DNA from: Streptomyces sp. NBC_00483
GTDB taxonomy: Bacteria > Actinomycetota > Actinomycetes > Streptomycetales > Streptomycetaceae
Assembly: GCF_036013745.1 (NCBI RefSeq)
Contig: NZ_CP107880.1
Location: 3,596,001 to 3,660,000 of the forward strand
Direction: 5' to 3'
DNA length: 64,000 bases
The notes below the pieces were generated by a model, which was given only the letters and a program-made list of their open reading frames with translations, ran no database searches and was not told the origin of the DNA. The position numbers and the translations under genes are program-made. How positions within the stretch are numbered: position 1 is the first letter of the stretch; each line of letters starts with the position of its first letter. This document shows, piece after piece, positions 1 to 7,653 of this stretch.

Positions 1-197
1 GCGGCCCAGTTCCCACTGGCCTCGCACCGGGCAACGGACTGCCACTGGGACGCCGACGCCCCGGTGGCCGCCGAAGCGCTGCCGGTGCCCGCGAGCACCA
101 TCACCCCACTGGCCCCGGCCAGAACGGCGGCCGTGCCAAGACGACGAGTACGGGACATACGGGCGGCGGAGGGACGACGAAGCACGGCGGAGAACAC
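1..197 (-). CDS. Rpf-like transglycosylase, N-terminal part (runs off the window)
   Basis: Only the start of the gene is inside the window. It encodes a signal peptide (Arg-rich start, hydrophobic stretch GTAAVLAGASGVMVLAG, Ala-X-Ala cut region TGSASA) followed by SQWQSVARCEASGNWAA. That is the opening of the resuscitation-promoting-factor fold, usually WDxVAxCESGGNW, and it includes the Glu that serves as catalytic acid in the family. Such proteins are secreted and cleave peptidoglycan during spore germination or resuscitation. A GTG at 197 has an AAAGG 9 nt upstream; an in-frame ATG at 158 is the alternative start. The rest of the catalytic domain and any LysM module lie outside. Confidence 0.75.
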   Translation of the reverse strand, partial: MFSAVLRRPSAARMSRTRRLGTAAVLAGASGVMVLAGTGSASAATGASASQWQSVARCEASGNWA

Positions 198-511
198 GAA
201 GCAGAACCTTTGTTTGGGGACGTGGTAGGCCGCCCGGTGCGGCGGCCGGTCGGTCGGCTGCCGCAGCGGGCGACCACTCCACCGTGAGCCACGCCGAGCC
301 CCCGACCCATGGGCCGCCCGACCCACCGCGCCACCCTTCGGTCCCGCCCCGGGGTCCCGTCCCGCCGGGACCTGCGCCCCGGGTCATTGGTCCCGCCGCC
401 CGCTCCCCGGGCCCCCGCGCCCGCACGCACGACGCCCGCCGCACCGGGCCGTCGGGCCCGGGTGAGCGGCGGGCGTGAGGGTGCTCACAAAGCCGTTGCG
501 CGCAAGGGAGT
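198..511. other. Leader/intergenic region upstream of the Rpf-like gene
   Basis: About 310 bases without a convincing gene lie between the Rpf-like gene and the deaminase-like gene. The stretch is GC-rich, with several imperfect inverted repeats. It presumably carries the Rpf promoter and 5' leader. I looked for the c-di-AMP (ydaO-type) riboswitch core known upstream of Streptomyces rpfA and did not find its conserved sequence blocks. Confidence 0.5.
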
Positions 512-865
512 TCAGCCCGCCCGCAGCGCCTCCTTCACCGCACCGTCGCCCCCGGCGAGGAACACCGGCGTACCGGCCCCGCCCAGGTCACGTACGGCCG
601 CGAGGTCCTCGGCCGGAAGCTCGTCGGACGCGGAGACGACGGCCGCCGCCTCCAGGGACTGCGCTCCGGACGCCACCGCCATGGCGACGGCCGTCTGCAG
701 CGCGCTCAGCTTCAGGGAGTCGAGGGCGACGGTGCCCGCGACGTAGGTGCGCCCCGTCTCGTCACGCACGGCCGCGCCCTCGGGCACACCGTTGCGGGCC
801 CGCGTGGAGCGGGCCAGGGTGACGATCTTGCGGTCCTCGGGGCCGAGGTCGGTGCTCTCAGTCAT
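512..865 (-). CDS. Cytidine-deaminase-fold protein lacking zinc ligands
   Basis: The protein has 117 residues. The stretch GAAVRDETGRTYVAGTVA, followed by a helix with SALQTAVAMAVASGA, aligns with the core of small cytidine deaminases. The catalytic C/H-A-E and C-x-x-C motifs are replaced, however, and the whole protein contains no Cys and no His, so it cannot bind zinc in the family manner. The product is therefore probably not an active deaminase. Streptomyces genomes usually carry this gene close to the CBS/CorC-ybeY-phoH genes, as here. The ATG at 865 is preferred over an upstream in-frame start because homology begins at MTESTDLGPEDRK. Confidence 0.8.
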   Translation of the reverse strand: MTESTDLGPEDRKIVTLARSTRARNGVPEGAAVRDETGRTYVAGTVALDSLKLSALQTAVAMAVASGAQSLEAAAVVSASDELPAEDLAAVRDLGGAGTPVFLAGGDGAVKEALRAG

Positions 866-893
866 GAGGTGAGCATAAGGAAGTGGGTCGGGT

Positions 894-1772
894 TCACCCT
901 GCGACGGGGTACATCGCCCCACGCCGCCCCTCCGGCGACGCCAGCCACTCCAGCTTCGCCGCGGTGTCCGCCTCGGCCATCGGAGTGTGCAGCACGACGG
1001 TGAGGTCCGGCCGCGCGGGGATCTTCATGGCGGTCGACTCCATGACCAGCAGCCCGGCCACGGGATGCGTGAGCTCCTTGCGGACCTGCCCCTGCGGCTT
1101 GATGTCGCGGCGCTCCCACAGCTCCACGAACTCCGGGCTCACCTCCTTGAGTTCGGCGACGACCTCCTGGAAGCCCTCGTCGTCGGGGCACTCGGAGCAG
1201 GCGGCACGGAACTGGGCGACGACCGTCGCCGCGTTCTGCTCCCAGCTCTCGCTGCGGGCGCGGTAGAGGGAGTCGGTGAAGAAGTCGATGACGCAGTTCT
1301 GCCGGTTCTCCGGGCGCATCGCCAGGACGATCGCCGCCGCGTCGTTGTACATCACGCAGTTGTAGTACGCGTCCATGATGTGCGCCGGGAACGGCATCCA
1401 GGCGTCGATGAGCCGCTGCAGCCCGTCGCACATCTGCTGGTCGCCCGGATCCACCTCGTACGCGGGCGGGTTGAGCCCCGCGAGCACATACAGGTGGCGC
1501 CGCTCCGCACTCGTCAGCTTCAGGACGCGGGCCACGGCGTCGAGCACCTGCGGCGACACCGAGATGTCCCGGCCCTGCTCCAGCCACTGGTACCAGGAGG
1601 CGCCGACCCCGGCGAGCACGGCGACTTCTTCGCGGCGCAGGCCTGGCGTACGGCGCCGGGCACCGCCGTCGGGCAGGCCCGCCTCGGTGGGCGAGACCCG
1701 CGCCCGCCGGCTCATCAGGAACTCCCGCAACTCGCTGAGCCGGTGCTTCTTGAGCGCTGCGCTCTCGGCCAC
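894..1772 (-). CDS. XRE-family regulator with MmyB-like ligand domain
   Basis: The product has 292 residues. The N-terminal part (about residues 15-85) holds an XRE helix-turn-helix with the typical RRTPGLRREEVAVLAGVGASWY and LEQGRDISVSPQVLDAVARVL blocks. The rest matches the MmyB-like ligand-binding domain (PAYEVDPGD, NxVMYNDAA, DFFTDSLYRARSESWEQNAATVVAQFR). The family is large in Streptomyces, and most members are local repressors or activators with unknown ligands. The GTG at 1772 is chosen because GGGGGAG lies 6 nt upstream. The gene is divergent from an efflux pump, with a perfect palindrome between them, so control of that pump is likely. Confidence 0.9.
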   Translation of the reverse strand: MAESAALKKHRLSELREFLMSRRARVSPTEAGLPDGGARRRTPGLRREEVAVLAGVGASWYQWLEQGRDISVSPQVLDAVARVLKLTSAERRHLYVLAGLNPPAYEVDPGDQQMCDGLQRLIDAWMPFPAHIMDAYYNCVMYNDAAAIVLAMRPENRQNCVIDFFTDSLYRARSESWEQNAATVVAQFRAACSECPDDEGFQEVVAELKEVSPEFVELWERRDIKPQGQVRKELTHPVAGLLVMESTAMKIPARPDLTVVLHTPMAEADTAAKLEWLASPEGRRGAMYPVAG

Positions 1773-1787
1773 GTACGACTCCCCCGG

Positions 1788-1818
1788 TTGTCTGGTGGTG
1801 CGACCACCAGCATAAGTT
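1788..1818 (+). promoter_or_regulatory. Operator-like palindrome in the XRE/MFS divergent promoter region
   Basis: CTGGTGGT (1792-1799), the spacer GCG and ACCACCAG (1803-1810) form a perfect 8-bp inverted repeat. It lies between a possible -35 (TTGTCT, 1788-1793) and -10 (TAAGTT, 1813-1818) for the pump gene. Its place between a regulator and its divergent neighbour suggests it is the regulator's binding site. The promoter hexamers are only loose matches. Confidence 0.5.
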
Positions 1819-1860
1819 CCCACTCTCCACGGTTATTCCGGTCGTAGAAAGCTCTTGGCC

Positions 1861-3285
1861 ATGGCGATCGACACCGCAACCTCCACCGAGACCTCCACGG
1901 CTCCCCTGTCCCAACGACCCGCCGCGCCCCGCCTGTCGGGCCGCGACAAGCTCGTCCTCTTCGTCCTGTGCGCCGCCCAGTTCATGGTGGCGCTCGACTT
2001 CTCCGTGCTGAACGTGGCGCTGCCGGTGCTCGGTCCCGACCTCGGTATGAGCACGTCCGCGCTGCAGTGGGCGGTGACCGCCTTCGCCCTGCCGTCCGGT
2101 GGCTTCCTGCTCCTCTTCGGCCGGATCGGCGACCTGTACGGGCGGCGCCGGATCTTCCTGTCAGGGCTCGCCCTGTTCGGCGCGGCCTCGCTGCTCGCGA
2201 CGTTCGCCTGGGACCCGGCGTCCTTCCTCGCGGGCCGCGCGCTGCAGGGCATGGGCGCGGCGGCGATCGTGCCGACCGGGATGTCGCTGCTGACCACGAC
2301 GTTCCCTGAGGGCCCGCAGCGCGACAAGGCGCTCGGCATCTCCGGCACGCTGATGTCCCTCGGTTTCACCGTCGGCATGGTGGCCGGCGGAGTCCTCACC
2401 GACGCGCTCGGCTGGCGCTCCACGATGGGCCTGCTGACCCTGTTCGCCGTGCTCGTGCTGCCGCTCGCACCCGGACTGCTGCCCGAGTCCCGCACCCCGG
2501 ACCGCCCGCGCCTGGACATCCCCGGCGCCGTCACGGTCACGGGCGGCCTGCTCGCCCTGATCTACGCGCTGTCCACGGCGGCGGAGGTCGGCTTCGGCCG
2601 CGCCGACGTCCTCATCACGCTCGTCGCGGGCCTCGCCCTGCTGACCGCGTTCGTCTCCATCGAGTCCCGCAGCGCCCAGCCGCTGGTGTCGCTGCCGATG
2701 CTGCGCCGCCGCACCATCGCATGGGGCAATCTGGGCGGCCTGGTCACCTTCTCGATGATGTCGACGATCGTCTTCGTGCTGACCCTCTACCTCCAGGAGG
2801 TCCTGCACCTGTCGGCCTTCGAGACCGGCCTCGTCTTCGGCGTCCAGGGCGTCCTGTCGGTGGTCGCGGGGGCGTACACGCCGAAGGTCGTCGGCCGCTT
2901 CGGCGCCCGCCGCACCCTCATCGGCTCGCTCGCCGGACAGGGCGTGCTCATCGCCTCGCTCCTGGGGATCGGCACCGACGGCGCCTCGGTCTGGCTCGCG
3001 ACCGCCGGAGTCTCGCTGGCCAGCGCCTTCCACCTGGGCGCGATCATCTCGTACGGCCTCACGGTCACCTCGGGCGTGCCGAACGAGGAGCAGGGCCTGG
3101 CCACGGGCCTGGTCACCTCGACCCAGCAGATCGGCATCACCGTCGGCATCCCGCTGCTCGGCGTCCTCGCGACGACGTCCACGGACCTGCTGACCGGTGC
3201 GCACACGGTGATCACGCTCGCCGCGGCGATCACCCTGGTGGCGGCGGCGCTGGTGGCGCTGGGCCTGCGGCCGAGGAAGGCCTAG
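1861..3285 (+). CDS. DHA2-type MFS multidrug efflux transporter
   Basis: This 474-residue membrane protein has about 14 hydrophobic segments. Motif D1 of the DHA2 family (LDFSVLNVALP) lies in helix 1 and motif A (GRIGDLYGRRRIF) between helices 2 and 3. The central SMMSTIVFVLTLYLQEVL and the late GLATGLVTSTQQIG fit EmrB/QacA-type proton-coupled drug exporters. The substrate is unknown. The ATG at 1861 is used; an in-frame TTG two codons earlier is possible. It is divergent from the XRE regulator, and the pair sits between the deaminase-like gene and the yjbR-like gene, interrupting an otherwise housekeeping run. Confidence 0.9.
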   Translation: MAIDTATSTETSTAPLSQRPAAPRLSGRDKLVLFVLCAAQFMVALDFSVLNVALPVLGPDLGMSTSALQWAVTAFALPSGGFLLLFGRIGDLYGRRRIFLSGLALFGAASLLATFAWDPASFLAGRALQGMGAAAIVPTGMSLLTTTFPEGPQRDKALGISGTLMSLGFTVGMVAGGVLTDALGWRSTMGLLTLFAVLVLPLAPGLLPESRTPDRPRLDIPGAVTVTGGLLALIYALSTAAEVGFGRADVLITLVAGLALLTAFVSIESRSAQPLVSLPMLRRRTIAWGNLGGLVTFSMMSTIVFVLTLYLQEVLHLSAFETGLVFGVQGVLSVVAGAYTPKVVGRFGARRTLIGSLAGQGVLIASLLGIGTDGASVWLATAGVSLASAFHLGAIISYGLTVTSGVPNEEQGLATGLVTSTQQIGITVGIPLLGVLATTSTDLLTGAHTVITLAAAITLVAAALVALGLRPRKA

Positions 3286-3302
3286 GGCCCTCCTGGCGGG
3301 TG

Positions 3303-3668
3303 CTAGGCCCGGTCGAGCCGGAGCCGCTCCGCCTTCGGCAGGCCCGCCACCACCAGGTCGTACGAGTCCTCGATGAGCTCCCGGACCAGCCGGTCCGGGA
3401 GCTCGTCGGGGCTTTCGACGGTCACCGTGTTCCAGTGCCGCTTGTTCATGTGCCAGCCGGGCACGATGAGGCCCTCGTACTCACCGCGGAGCCGCACCGC
3501 GTCCTCGGGGGCGCACTTGAGGTTCACGGTCAGCGGGCTCGCGTCGAGGAACGACAGGGCGAACATCTTGCCCAGCACCTTGAACACGGAGATCTCCGGA
3601 CTGAACGGGAAGTCCTCCACCGCCGCGTTGAACGACAGGCAGAACGCGCGCAGCTCCTTCGGGGTCAT
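3303..3668 (-). CDS. MmcQ/YjbR family protein
   Basis: This 121-residue protein has the YjbR/MmcQ signature: an early Cys-rich turn (RAFCLSF), FPFSPEISVFKVLGKMFAL, NLKCAPEDAVRLR, GWHMNKRHWNTV and a C-terminal EDSYDLV. The fold resembles CyaY, and DNA binding has been proposed for the family, but no precise role is established. Its first four bases overlap the end of the upstream CBS-domain gene, so the two are translationally coupled. Confidence 0.85.
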   Translation of the reverse strand: MTPKELRAFCLSFNAAVEDFPFSPEISVFKVLGKMFALSFLDASPLTVNLKCAPEDAVRLRGEYEGLIVPGWHMNKRHWNTVTVESPDELPDRLVRELIEDSYDLVVAGLPKAERLRLDRA

Positions 3669-4957
3669 CCGGCGCCCTCCTCCTGGCCGCCGACCGGCTC
3701 CGAGAGCACGGTCACGATCTTGTTCCGGCGGCCCGCCGCGGCCTCCGCGGTCAGCCGCAGCGCCCGCCCGTCGGGCAGGGTGACCAGGGACGAGGCCCCG
3801 GCGATCGGGACCCGGCCGAGGGCCTTGGCCAGCAGCCCGCCCACCGTCTCCACGTCCTCGTCGTCGAACTCCTCGATGCCGTACAGCTCGCCGAGGTCGC
3901 CGATGTCGAGGCGGGACGTCACCCGGAACCGCTCGTCGCCGAGCTCCTCCACGGAGGACACCTCGCGGTCGTACTCGTCGGTGATCTCGCCGACGATCTC
4001 CTCGAGGATGTCCTCGATCGTGACGATGCCGGCCGTGCCGCCGTACTCGTCGATCACGACGGCGACGTGCGTGCGCAGCTGCTGCATCTCGCGCAGCAGA
4101 TCGCCCGCGTTCTTGGTGTCGGGCACGAAGGTCGCGGGCCGCATGGCGGTCGACACCAGCTCGGCCTCGGCGTCCCGGTTGATGTGCGTCTTGCGCGAAA
4201 GGTCCTTCAGGTACACGACACCCACGACGTCGTCCTCGCTCTCGCCGACCACGGGGATCCGCGAGAACCCGGACCGCAGGGCGAGGGTGAGGGCCTGCCG
4301 GATGGTCTTGTACCGCTCGATGACGACGAGGTCGGTGCGCGGCACCATGACCTCCCGCACGAGGGTGTCGCCCAGCTCGAAGACGGAGTGCACCATGCGG
4401 CGCTCCTCGTCCTCGATGAGGGACTCCTTCTCGGCGAGGTCGACCAGGGCCCGCAGCTCGGCCTCGGAGGCGAAGGGGCCGCGCCGGAAGCCCTTGCCGG
4501 GGGTGAGCGCGTTACCGATGAGGATCAGCAGCGGCGGGATCGGACCCATGATCCGAGCCAGCGGCAGCAGCACGTACGCGGCCGCGGTCGCGGTGTTCAG
4601 CGGGTGCTGGCGGCCGATGGTGCGCGGCGAGACGCCCACGGCCACGTACGACACCAGCACCATCACGCCGATGGCGACGAGCAGCGCCTGCCACGTCTCC
4701 TGGAACTCCTCCAGGCACGCGTACGTGACGAGCGAGGCGGCCGCCATCTCGCAGGCGACGCGCACCAGGAGCGCCACGTTCAGATAGCGCGTCGGGTCGG
4801 CGGCCACCTGGGAGAGCTTGGCGCTGCCGCGCCGCCCGGACCGAACGGCCTCCTCGGCACGGAAGCTCGACACCCGCGCGAGGCCGGCCTCGGCGCAGGC
4901 GGCGAGCCAGGCGATCACGACCAGCGCGACGGCCCCGGCGATCAGCGAAAAGCTCAT
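3665..4957 (-). CDS. CNNM/CBS/CorC-domain membrane protein (hemolysin C family)
   Basis: The product has 430 residues. The N-terminal half (about 1-180) is a CNNM/DUF21 transmembrane region with hydrophobic segments at the start and around residues 65-150. Two CBS motifs follow ([20 protein letters not shown] with [23 protein letters not shown], then [17 protein letters not shown] with [26 protein letters not shown]). A CorC/HlyC transporter-associated domain ends the protein ([17 protein letters not shown]). Family members are linked to magnesium or cobalt efflux or homeostasis; the old hemolysin name is misleading. It overlaps ybeY by 4 nt and the yjbR-like gene by 4 nt, forming a tight operon. 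Confidence 0.9.
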   Translation of the reverse strand: MSFSLIAGAVALVVIAWLAACAEAGLARVSSFRAEEAVRSGRRGSAKLSQVAADPTRYLNVALLVRVACEMAAASLVTYACLEEFQETWQALLVAIGVMVLVSYVAVGVSPRTIGRQHPLNTATAAAYVLLPLARIMGPIPPLLILIGNALTPGKGFRRGPFASEAELRALVDLAEKESLIEDEERRMVHSVFELGDTLVREVMVPRTDLVVIERYKTIRQALTLALRSGFSRIPVVGESEDDVVGVVYLKDLSRKTHINRDAEAELVSTAMRPATFVPDTKNAGDLLREMQQLRTHVAVVIDEYGGTAGIVTIEDILEEIVGEITDEYDREVSSVEELGDERFRVTSRLDIGDLGELYGIEEFDDEDVETVGGLLAKALGRVPIAGASSLVTLPDGRALRLTAEAAAGRRNKIVTVLSEPVGGQEEGAG

Positions 4958-5451
4958 GACACGGTCGGCGCCGGCGACGGCCCCGTCAGTCCCTTCTCCG
5001 CACGCCAGCCGTCCACGATGCCCGCCTGGAGACCGAACATCTCGGCCTTCTCGTCGGCCTCTTCGTGGTCGTACCCGAGCAGGTGCAGCACCCCGTGCAC
5101 GGTGAGGAGCTGGAGCTCCTCGTTCATGGAGTGCTGCGTGGGCGCGTCCTCACCCTGCTGCTTGGCGACCTCCGGGCACAGCACGATGTCGCCGAGCAGG
5201 CCCTGCGGGGCCTCGTCCTCGTCCTTCATCGGCGGCCGCAGCTCGTCCATCGGGAACGACATGACATCCGTCGGCCCCGGCAGGTCCATCCACTGCACGT
5301 GCAGCTGCTCCATGGCGTCGCCGTCGACGACGATCACCGAGAGCTCCGACAGCGGGTGGATCCGCATCCGGGCGAGTGCGTAGCGGGCGATGTCGAGGAT
5401 CGCCTGCTCGTCGACCTCGGTTCCGGACTCGTTGTTGACGTCGATCGACAT
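4954..5451 (-). CDS. ybeY: Endoribonuclease YbeY (rRNA maturation)
   Basis: This 165-residue protein has the diagnostic metal-binding motif [21 protein letters not shown] near the C-terminus (H-x3-H-x5-H with GYDH). Upstream are the usual [34 protein letters not shown] and [12 protein letters not shown] blocks. YbeY is a zinc-dependent RNase that takes part in 16S rRNA 3' maturation and 70S quality control. It lies 12 bases after phoH and overlaps the next gene, in the near-universal phoH-ybeY-corC order. Confidence 0.95.
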   Translation of the reverse strand: MSIDVNNESGTEVDEQAILDIARYALARMRIHPLSELSVIVVDGDAMEQLHVQWMDLPGPTDVMSFPMDELRPPMKDEDEAPQGLLGDIVLCPEVAKQQGEDAPTQHSMNEELQLLTVHGVLHLLGYDHEEADEKAEMFGLQAGIVDGWRAEKGLTGPSPAPTVS

Positions 5452-5463
5452 GGCGCTGTTGGA

Positions 5464-6498
5464 CTACTTTCCTTGGTTCCCTCTGGGACGGCCCTTGTGA
5501 GTGCCGTTCTCCGTACCGTGCTCGGTGTCGTACTTCTCGTACGCGTCGACGATACGGCCGACGAGCTTGTGCCTCACCACGTCCTGGGACGTGAGCCGGG
5601 AGAAGTTCACGTCCTCGACGTCCGTCAGGATGTCCTGCACCTGCTTGAGCCCGCTCTTCGTGCCGCCCGGCAGGTCGACCTGCGTCACGTCACCCGTGAT
5701 CACGATCTTCGAGTCGAAACCGAGCCGGGTCAGGAACATCTTCATCTGCTCGGGCGTCGTGTTCTGCGCCTCGTCGAGGATGATGAAGGCCGAGTTGATG
5801 GTGCGGCCGCGCATGTAGGCCAGCGGCGCCACCTCGATCGTCCCCGCCGCCATCAGACGCGGGATCGAGTCCGGGTCGAGCATGTCGTGCAGCGCGTCGT
5901 ACAGGGGGCGCAGGTACGGGTCGATCTTCTCGTACAGCGTTCCCGGAAGGAATCCGAGCCGCTCGCCCGCCTCCACCGCAGGACGGGTCAGGATGATCCG
6001 GTCGACCTGCTTGGCCTGCAGGGCCTGGACGGCCTTGGCCATCGCCAGGTACGTCTTGCCGGTGCCCGCCGGGCCGATGCCGAAGACGATCGTGTTCTTG
6101 TCGATCGCGTCGACGTACCGCTTCTGGTTCAGCGTCTTCGGCCGGATCGTGCGGCCCCGCGACGACAGGATGTTCTGCGTGAGCACCTCGGCGGGCGTCT
6201 CCTGCCCGTTGCTCCCGCCGGCCTTCAGCATGGCGATGGAACGCTCCACGGCGTCCTCGGTCATCGGTGCCCCTGTCCTCAGTACCAGCATCATCTCGTC
6301 GAACAGGCGCTGGATGAGGGCGACTTCCCCCGACTCCCCGGTCGCGCTGATCTCATTGCCCCGGACGTGGATGTCGGCCTCCGGGAAGGCCTTCTCGATC
6401 ACTCGCAGCAGCGCGTCCCCCGACCCGAGCACCTCGACCATGGGGTGCTTCGGCGGAACGGTGAACTGTGCGCGGGCGCTGGATGGTGTCTGCGTCAT
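5464..6498 (-). CDS. phoH: PhoH-family ATPase (PhoL type)
   Basis: The product has 344 residues. The N-terminal KH-like part (FTVPPKHPMVEVLGSGDALLRVIEKAFPEADIHVRG) is followed by a superfamily 1 helicase-like ATPase. Walker A is GPAGTGKTYLA, Walker B lies in IILDEAQNTTPEQMKMFLTRLG, and sensor residues lie in KIVITGDVTQVDLP. PhoH proteins partner YbeY in RNA processing. The ATG at 6498 is where homology begins; an extra 30 codons upstream are low-complexity and unlikely to be translated. It is the first gene of the phoH-ybeY operon. Confidence 0.93.
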   Translation of the reverse strand: MTQTPSSARAQFTVPPKHPMVEVLGSGDALLRVIEKAFPEADIHVRGNEISATGESGEVALIQRLFDEMMLVLRTGAPMTEDAVERSIAMLKAGGSNGQETPAEVLTQNILSSRGRTIRPKTLNQKRYVDAIDKNTIVFGIGPAGTGKTYLAMAKAVQALQAKQVDRIILTRPAVEAGERLGFLPGTLYEKIDPYLRPLYDALHDMLDPDSIPRLMAAGTIEVAPLAYMRGRTINSAFIILDEAQNTTPEQMKMFLTRLGFDSKIVITGDVTQVDLPGGTKSGLKQVQDILTDVEDVNFSRLTSQDVVRHKLVGRIVDAYEKYDTEHGTENGTHKGRPRGNQGK

Positions 6499-6605
6499 GA
6501 GCCGGGCCTGTGGCCCTTGCGTCCTCCCCGTACGGGACTTTCTGCGGTGTTGTCCTGCACCGCCAAGGGTACGGCGCGGGTACGACAACGCCGAGCGGGT
6601 TTCGG

Positions 6606-6640
6606 ATACGGCCGGGAGCCCGTCGGGCCCCCGGCCGTAT
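6606..6640 (-). terminator. Hairpin terminator after the GNAT gene
   Basis: ATACGGCCGGG (6606-6616) pairs perfectly with CCCGGCCGTAT (6630-6640). An inner GCCC/GGGC pairing extends the stem. It lies directly after the GNAT stop codon and before phoH, with no T run, as is usual in Streptomyces. Confidence 0.7.
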
Positions 6641-6644
6641 TACG

Positions 6645-7394
6645 TCAGTCCTCCAGGCGGGCGTAGCGGCGGGTGCCGCGCGGGCGGAAGCCGACGCGCT
6701 CGTACACGCGGCGTGAGTCGTGCCCGCCGTACTCCAGCCACACCGACGCGGCGCCGCGCTCGTGCAGCAGCACGCGGGCCAGTTCGGCGGTGACGGCGCC
6801 GGCGATGCCCCGGCCCCGGTGGGTGGGGCGGGTGCCGACGCCGGCCAGTTCGGCGGTGCCCGCGGCGGGGGCGCTGCACAGGGCGCCACCGGCGACGGTG
6901 CCGTCGTCGGCCCGCACGAAGCGGACGGCGCCGCCGTTCTCCTCGGTGCGCCGCAGCCGCGCGGCCCCTTCGGGCGACGAGGCGAACTCCCCGCTGAACG
7001 CCTCGGCGAGCGTCGCGTCGAGCGCGAGGTAGTCGCCGTCGTCGGCCGGGGCCTCGACGGTGGGGTGCGCGGGTACGACGAGCGTCTGCGCCGTGCACAC
7101 CAGGTACGTGTGCTCGGCCTCGGCCGTGAACCCGGCGGCGTCGAGCGCGGCCGCGGCCTCCGGAGCGGCGCCCGGCGCGAACTCCAGGCGCGGGGTGAGG
7201 CCCCGCTCCCGGAACGCGGCGATGAGCGCGCGCACATCGGCGGCGGTGGGCTCGGCACCCGGCACCGGCGTCGCGTAATTGACGTACGGGCTGGTGGTGG
7301 CCGGATCGAACCCGAGCACGAACCCGGCCGTCTCGACCGGCTCCGGACGGCGGCGCAGGTGGGCGACGGTGAAGCTCTGGACGTCGATGTCCAT
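6645..7394 (-). CDS. GNAT family N-acetyltransferase
   Basis: The product has 249 residues. The C-terminal half is a GNAT fold: VRFVRADDGTVAGGALCSAP, then the acetyl-CoA loop ELAGVGTRPTHRGRGIAGAVTAEL (R-G-x-G-I-A), then VWLEYGGHDSRRVYERVGF. The N-terminal half looks like a degenerate second GNAT lobe. The acceptor cannot be read from sequence. Its start has GAGGA upstream, and about 250 bases of leader precede it, with a possible 12-residue leader peptide. Confidence 0.85.
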   Translation of the reverse strand: MDIDVQSFTVAHLRRRPEPVETAGFVLGFDPATTSPYVNYATPVPGAEPTAADVRALIAAFRERGLTPRLEFAPGAAPEAAAALDAAGFTAEAEHTYLVCTAQTLVVPAHPTVEAPADDGDYLALDATLAEAFSGEFASSPEGAARLRRTEENGGAVRFVRADDGTVAGGALCSAPAAGTAELAGVGTRPTHRGRGIAGAVTAELARVLLHERGAASVWLEYGGHDSRRVYERVGFRPRGTRRYARLED

Positions 7395-7500
7395 GGTGAT
7401 GGTGGTGTCCTCACGTGAAAGAAGCGCACAGCTGACAGGTGACGTGTGTGCGTGGGGCCGCCGTGAGGAGCGAGTCCGCGAACCGGGGTACGGCGCGAAC

Positions 7501-7539
7501 TCAGTACGGACGACGGCCGCTGCGGGTCGCCGAGATCAT
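7501..7539 (-). CDS. Possible leader peptide upstream of the GNAT gene
   Basis: A 12-codon frame, MISATRSGRRPY then TGA, lies about 110 bases upstream of the GNAT start on the same strand. AGGGA stands about 10 nt before its ATG. Arg codons are frequent. No clear terminator/antiterminator pair follows, so it may be a chance frame. Confidence 0.25.
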   Translation of the reverse strand: MISATRSGRRPY

Positions 7540-7653
7540 GGGCTTCAGTCCCTGAGGTCCGAGAAGTGGTGGGCCGCCGGACGGCAGCGGCAGCCAATCT
7601 CGCACGCCTGCCACCGCCCCGACAAGACATTTACGCCCGGGTCCTTCCAGGCG

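Noticed and set aside
198..511. c-di-AMP (ydaO-type) riboswitch before the Rpf-like gene
   Set aside because: The conserved core blocks, such as the ACAGCTAAC-like segment near the 3' end, are not found; only generic GC-rich hairpins are seen.
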